This document shows positions 59,937 through 64,000 of a stretch of 64,000 nucleotides of DNA, piece by piece (within the stretch, counting starts at the first letter, position 1; the number at the start of each line of letters is the position of its first letter). The position numbers and the translations under genes are program-made. The stretch is from Pradoshia eiseniae (GTDB taxonomy: Bacteria > Bacillota > Bacilli > Bacillales > Pradoshiaceae). Where the stretch lies: NCBI RefSeq assembly GCF_002946355.1, contig NZ_PKOZ01000002.1:186001-250000 (forward strand). The letters run 5' to 3'. The notes beneath the pieces are model-generated. The model was not told where the DNA came from and did no database searches. It saw nothing but the letters and a program-made list of their open reading frames with translations.

Positions 59937-60624
59937 ATCTAAAAAGGCGATTGGGCAGGATAATAAGCGTAAGCTTGTCACGTACTACGATCCTAAATCA
60001 CCAATCTCGGAGCAATTTCGTACATTACGGACAAATATCCAGTTCTCAGCAGTGGATGAGGAATTGCAGACCATCTTGATTACATCGTCTGGTCCAATCG
60101 AAGGAAAGTCAACGACGGCGGCTAATATCGCGGTTGTCTTCGCACAGCAAGGCAAACGGACCTTGTTTATCGATTCCGACCTTAGAAAGCCTTCATCCCA
60201 CTATACGTTCTCGTTTATGAATACGGTTGGACTAACAAGTGTATTGACCAAGCAAACTAGCTTAGACAAGGCTGTTCAAGTGATGAACCCGCTTGGGCTT
60301 CATGTCTTGACGAGCGGTCCGCTTCCGCCGAATCCGGCAGAATTATTATCCTCAAGAACGATGAAGGAGCTCATTGATCACGCAAAACAGGAATATGATG
60401 TCATCATCATTGATAGTCCGCCAGTTACGGCTGTTACGGATGCCCAGGTTATCGCCAGACTCTCTGATGGAATCCTTCTTGTCGTAAGCAGCGGGCGTAC
60501 ACATATCGAAGATGCCGTGAAAACAAAGGAATTGCTAACAAATACAGGGACGAAAATCATCGGAACTGTTCTTAATAACAAAAAGATGAAGGATAATACC
60601 TATTACTATTACGGAAAAAAATAG
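59923..60624 (+). CDS. ywqD: BY-type tyrosine kinase (CpsD/CapB family)
   Basis: 233 residues. Walker A SGPIEGKST (56-64), Walker A' FIDSDLRKP (82-90), Walker B VIIIDSPP (160-167). The C terminus ends in four tyrosines (227-230), the autophosphorylation cluster. It starts at TTG 59923 (GAGGTGA at 59911-59917), overlapping the modulator gene by 14 bases. Confidence 0.92.
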   Translation: MARNKSKKAIGQDNKRKLVTYYDPKSPISEQFRTLRTNIQFSAVDEELQTILITSSGPIEGKSTTAANIAVVFAQQGKRTLFIDSDLRKPSSHYTFSFMNTVGLTSVLTKQTSLDKAVQVMNPLGLHVLTSGPLPPNPAELLSSRTMKELIDHAKQEYDVIIIDSPPVTAVTDAQVIARLSDGILLVVSSGRTHIEDAVKTKELLTNTGTKIIGTVLNNKKMKDNTYYYYGKK

Positions 60625-60707
60625 GTATATTTCTAGACTTTGCCAAATAAAACCAGTATCATAGTTTCATATGTGCAAAAAAATACAAAATGTGAGGATG
60701 ATTGCTA

Positions 60708-61472
60708 ATGATTGACTTGCATAGTCATATATTGCCGGGTCTTGATGACGGGGCCAAAACAATCGAAGAATCTCTGCAAATGGCTAGACTTGCCGTTAGT
60801 GAAGGCATTGAGACAATCATAGCAACCCCTCATCATAAAAATGGCGCGTACGAGAATGAAAAGGCGCAAATTCAAGAATCGGTTCAAGCCTTCAGAAAAC
60901 AGCTTGAAATTCACCAAATTCCGCTGACTGTCCTAGCAGGGCAGGAGGTGCGTCTCTATGGCGAATTAATAGAAGACTTGGAGACTGGTACGATTCAAAC
61001 CATTCATGACACGAATTATGTATTAATCGAATTTCCATCGAATCATATACCGAGGTATGCAAACCGATTATTCTTTGAGCTGCTGCAAAGGGGGATTCAT
61101 CCCATCTTGGTCCATCCGGAACGGAATATGGAGATTGTCGAGAATCCGAACCTCCTCTATGAATTCGTTCAAAATGGAATCAGTGCTCAGCTCACATGCG
61201 GCAGTATATCCGGGAAATTCGGTAAGAAAATCAAGAAAGTATCCGTCGATTTAATCGCGGCAAACCTTGTCCATTTTATCGCCTCGGATGCCCATAATGT
61301 AACCTCCAGGCAGTTTTGGATGAAGGAAGCCAGGAGTGAGATGGAGAAGCAATTTGGTTTGGACCAGCTTTATTATTTTGAAGAAAATGCACGGTTAGTT
61401 GTTGAAGGGCAATACATCATGAGAGAAATGCCGCAACAGGTCAAACAGCGCAAGTTCCTGGGACTATTTTAA
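60708..61472 (+). CDS. ywqE: PHP-type tyrosine-protein phosphatase (CpsB/CapC)
   Basis: 254 residues. Begins MIDLHSHILPGLDDGAK with the PHP metal motif HxH (His5, His7), later TPHHKNG, HPERN and ASDAHN, all metal ligands. Dephosphorylates the BY-kinase and its substrates. ATG 60708 with GAGGATG at 60694-60700. Confidence 0.92.
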   Translation: MIDLHSHILPGLDDGAKTIEESLQMARLAVSEGIETIIATPHHKNGAYENEKAQIQESVQAFRKQLEIHQIPLTVLAGQEVRLYGELIEDLETGTIQTIHDTNYVLIEFPSNHIPRYANRLFFELLQRGIHPILVHPERNMEIVENPNLLYEFVQNGISAQLTCGSISGKFGKKIKKVSVDLIAANLVHFIASDAHNVTSRQFWMKEARSEMEKQFGLDQLYYFEENARLVVEGQYIMREMPQQVKQRKFLGLF

Positions 61473-61486
61473 AATGATGCAAGTAC

Positions 61487-61613
61487 ATAAGGTGATGCCG
61501 CCTTACCTTTATCAACGGTGGTACTCGGCCATGCTGTGGGAAGAAAGCTTTCTTCCTTAGATGCGTGTCGTCAATAGGATGGCGTGAGGGAGGGTTAGAT
61601 GCCCTATGTTTTT
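61487..61613 (+). ncRNA. Structured leader RNA, candidate EAR (epsC) element
   Basis: About 125 bases between the phosphatase gene and galU with several paired segments: AAGGT/ACCTT at the start, GCCGCC/GGTGGT, a perfect palindrome GGAAGAAAGCTTTCTTCC (61539-61556), and AGGG/CCCT before a T-run. In B. subtilis an EAR (epsC) RNA between epsB and epsC drives processive antitermination through the eps operon; position and size match. Identity is not confirmed against a model. Confidence 0.5.
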
Positions 61614-61821
61614 TATTTATGAATATAGGATATATGGTTTACTCGTTACTAAGTGAATAACTGATTTACCCTTATACTCTGATTATGAAACACGCATCAT
61701 CTAATTGTCTAATAAATTCGGTTATTAATGGAAATTTTGATTAAATATTCCTAAGTCATTCCCTTAATATGTAAATTAAAGTAGGAAGAAATAAACAGGC
61801 GCGATAGGACAGGAGGACGAG
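61614..61821. other. Intergenic region before galU
   Basis: AT-rich spacer. TATACT at 61675-61680 could be a -10 box, but no convincing -35. Nothing else seen. Confidence 0.3.
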
Positions 61822-62703
61822 ATGGAAAAGGTACGGAAAGCGATTATTCCTGCAGCCGGACTTGGAACCAGGTTTTTGCCGGCAACGAAGGCGATGCCGA
61901 AGGAAATGCTCCCAATTGTAGATAAACCAACCATCCAATATATCGTCGAAGAAGCCATTGAATCAGGAATTGAAGATATTATCATTGTCACTGGTAAAGG
62001 AAAGCGATCGATCGAGGACCATTTCGATCATGCGTATGAGCTGGAAAATAACTTGATGGAAAAGGGGAAGTTTGATCTCCTCGAGAAAGTACAAGCCCCA
62101 TCAAAGGTTGATATCCATTATATCCGCCAAAAGGAACCGAAGGGTTTGGGCCATGCCATCTGGTGTGCACGGAACTTCATTGGGGATGAACCGTTCGCTG
62201 TCCTGCTAGGAGATGATATTGTTCAAGCAGAAACGCCTTGTCTGCGACAATTAATGAATCAATATGAAGAAACGCATTCCTCTGTCATTGGTGTACAGCA
62301 TGTGCCAGAGGATGAAACAGATAGGTATGGCATCATCGCGCCGCTTGAGCAAAATGGACGCCGTTATCAGGTTGATAAATTCGTGGAGAAACCAGCCCTC
62401 GGAACAGCGCCTTCTAATTTGGCCATCATGGGCCGATATGTCCTGCGCCCGGAAATCTTCACCTTTTTAGAGGAGCAGCAAATTGGTGCAGGCGGTGAGA
62501 TTCAATTAACCGATGCCATTCAAAAGTTGAATGAAATCCAGCGGGTATTTGCCTATGACTTCGAAGGCAAACGCTATGATGTAGGAGAAAAGCTAGGGTT
62601 CATTCAAACGACGATTGAATTTGCCTTGCAGGAACCAAGCTTGAGAGATGATCTCTATCGTTTTATGGAAGAAAAGTTACACATGCACGCCAAATATCAA
62701 TAA
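61822..62703 (+). CDS. galU: UTP-glucose-1-phosphate uridylyltransferase
   Basis: 293 residues (GtaB/GalU). Signature [22 protein letters not shown] near residue 10 and [21 protein letters not shown]. Makes UDP-glucose for exopolysaccharide, teichoic acid glucosylation and glycolipids. GGAGGACGAG precedes ATG. Third-step sugar-nucleotide supply in the eps operon. Confidence 0.95.
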   Translation: MEKVRKAIIPAAGLGTRFLPATKAMPKEMLPIVDKPTIQYIVEEAIESGIEDIIIVTGKGKRSIEDHFDHAYELENNLMEKGKFDLLEKVQAPSKVDIHYIRQKEPKGLGHAIWCARNFIGDEPFAVLLGDDIVQAETPCLRQLMNQYEETHSSVIGVQHVPEDETDRYGIIAPLEQNGRRYQVDKFVEKPALGTAPSNLAIMGRYVLRPEIFTFLEEQQIGAGGEIQLTDAIQKLNEIQRVFAYDFEGKRYDVGEKLGFIQTTIEFALQEPSLRDDLYRFMEEKLHMHAKYQ

Positions 62704-62711
62704 GGAAAAAT

Positions 62712-62738
62712 GAGACCGGGATTATTCCAGGTCTTTTC
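62712..62738 (+). terminator. Weak terminator-like hairpin after galU
   Basis: AGACC / GGTCT with inner GG/CC pairing followed by TTTTCT. It lies inside the operon, so it may be an attenuator that the EAR-like RNA helps the polymerase pass. Confidence 0.45.
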
Positions 62739-62761
62739 TATTTGTAGGAGGAGATAAATAC

Positions 62762-64000
62762 GTGTCATACCGAAAGCGGCTAACAGCCTTGATACTGATT
62801 GATTCTGTAATCGTTATATCGGCTATTTACTTGAGTTATTTAATTCTCCACCCATATATGAGCATTTTCAAGATGGGGACCTTGCTTATTACATCCATTG
62901 CCCTCTTAGGCAGCTATCATATTTATGCGCTCATTTATAAGCTCTATCACAAGGTATGGGAATACGCGAGTGTCAGTGAATTAATCGCGATTGTCAAAGC
63001 TGTGCTATTAACCACTATAACGACTGCTATTATCCAATTAGTCTTTTTTCAGGACATTTATGTCAGAGCATTGGCAATTGCGGCGATGATTCTTGTGTTA
63101 TTCATTGGCGGTTCCCGTTTCTCATGGAGAATGGTCAGAGACCGCGTGCTGAGACATCATCATGAAAATAATAAGAAAACCTTGATTATCGGAGCCGGAG
63201 CGGCTGGAACGATGCTTGCAAGGCATTTGCTTAATAAAGCGGATGGCGATTTATTGCCTGTTGCCTTCATAGATGATGATTGCAATAAACAGAAGCTGCA
63301 AATCCATGGCATTAATGTAGTGGGCGATACAACCTATATTCCTGCTGCTGTTGCATTATATGAAATTGAGACCATCATCATTGCGATTCCGTCCCTTAAG
63401 AAGGCAGAAGTAAAACGAATTTACGAGGAATGCTCAAAAACGGCAGCAAAGGTGCAAATCATGCCGCGCATCGATGAAATCATATCCGGCGATGTACCTG
63501 TCACTCAGTTTAGGGATGTAGAAGTAGAAGACTTACTCGGCCGTGAGCCGAATAGGCTCGACATTGACAGCATCTCAGAAGAAGTGGAAGGTAAGACCAT
63601 TTTAGTCACAGGTGCGGGCGGATCAATCGGATCAGAAATTTGCCGACAGATTTGCCGTTTCAAACCAGGACGGTTGGTTCTTTTAGGTCATGGCGAGAAC
63701 AGCATTTATTTAATTGATATGGAATTGCGTAAGAAATATGGAGAAAGCATTGAAATCATTCCGGTGATTGCTGATGTCCAGGATCGTGCAAGGATATTTA
63801 ACGTGATGGAGCAATATCAGCCAGATGTGGTTTATCACGCGGCAGCCCATAAGCATGTTCCATTAATGGAATATAACCCGAGAGAAGCTGTGAAGAATAA
63901 TATTTTCGGTACGCGTAATGTCGCAGAAGCAGCAGATACATTTGGTGTTGGTGCTTTTGTGTTGATTTCCACTGACAAGGCCGTGAATCCGCCTAATGTG
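62762..64000 (+). CDS. EpsC/CapD-like nucleoside-diphosphate sugar dehydratase (partial)
   Basis: 413 codons are open from GTG 62762 to the right edge with no stop. Four N-terminal membrane helices (about 8-105), a CoA-binding-like Rossmann unit (LIIGAGAAGTMLARHL) and an SDR domain (ILVTGAGGSIGSEICRQI, VYHAAAHKHVP, NIFGTRNVAEAA). Membrane-bound UDP-GlcNAc 4,6-dehydratase family, which starts bacillosamine/QuiNAc-type sugar synthesis; B. subtilis EpsC is the counterpart. AGGAGGAG upstream sets the start. Confidence 0.88.
   Translation, partial: MSYRKRLTALILIDSVIVISAIYLSYLILHPYMSIFKMGTLLITSIALLGSYHIYALIYKLYHKVWEYASVSELIAIVKAVLLTTITTAIIQLVFFQDIYVRALAIAAMILVLFIGGSRFSWRMVRDRVLRHHHENNKKTLIIGAGAAGTMLARHLLNKADGDLLPVAFIDDDCNKQKLQIHGINVVGDTTYIPAAVALYEIETIIIAIPSLKKAEVKRIYEECSKTAAKVQIMPRIDEIISGDVPVTQFRDVEVEDLLGREPNRLDIDSISEEVEGKTILVTGAGGSIGSEICRQICRFKPGRLVLLGHGENSIYLIDMELRKKYGESIEIIPVIADVQDRARIFNVMEQYQPDVVYHAAAHKHVPLMEYNPREAVKNNIFGTRNVAEAADTFGVGAFVLISTDKAVNPPNV

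Overview
The window is a stretch of chromosome from a Gram-positive, endospore-forming, motile member of the Bacillaceae. Evidence for this is the sporulation set (spoIID, spoIIQ, spoIIID), mbl, the flagellar rod genes flhO/flhP, strong AGGAGG-type ribosome binding sites with many TTG/GTG starts, and a gene order that follows the Bacillus subtilis ywlE-to-ywqE region almost gene for gene. No tRNA, rRNA, CRISPR array, transposase or phage gene was seen.

Layout. 0.4-4.0 kb: protein-arginine phosphatase ywlE, rpiB, ywlG, glyA and upp. 4.3-6.4 kb: an exported subtilisin-family protease. 6.5-13.8 kb: the complete F1Fo ATP synthase operon (atpZ, atpI, atpB-E-F-H-A-G-D-C). 14.1-24.7 kb: an 11-subunit nuoABCDHIJKLMN operon without the NADH-oxidising nuoEFG; its NuoC carries a large Ala/Lys-rich repeat region. 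25.2-37.3 kb: ywzB, ywmB, murA, spoIID, spoIIQ, spoIIID, mbl, flhO, flhP, fabZ, ywpF and ssbB, with putative sigma-E and sigma-F promoters. A dense cluster of DnaA boxes beside an AT-rich stretch follows murA. 37.4-43.4 kb: a zincin-like protein, an IscA-like protein, and the SNF2 helicase/SWIM protein pair ywqA-ywqB.

43.5-59.0 kb is accessory DNA lying between ywqB and ywqC, which are neighbours in B. subtilis as I recall it. It holds an LCP-family protein, a repeat-bearing surface protein, a VanZ-like protein, a putative peptide quorum-sensing locus, a TcaA-like membrane protein, two DUF6944-like repetitive proteins, two large SH3b-amidases and an SGNH-type protein. 59.1-64.0 kb is the start of an exopolysaccharide operon: Wzz-type modulator, BY-kinase, PHP phosphatase, a structured leader RNA that may be an EAR/epsC element, galU, and a UDP-sugar dehydratase that runs off the window.

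The most notable system is at 48.07-49.54 kb. A PlcR-like (RNPP-type, HTH plus TPR) regulator is divergently transcribed from a gene for a short exported precursor containing five tandem copies of a 17-residue unit with the core AEAIPFPPRML. Copies 1-4 differ only at synonymous positions, and a TGGAA-N14-TTCCA dyad lies just upstream of the precursor gene. It looks like a multi-copy pheromone precursor with its receptor-regulator. This is an inference from architecture; no experimental evidence is available here.
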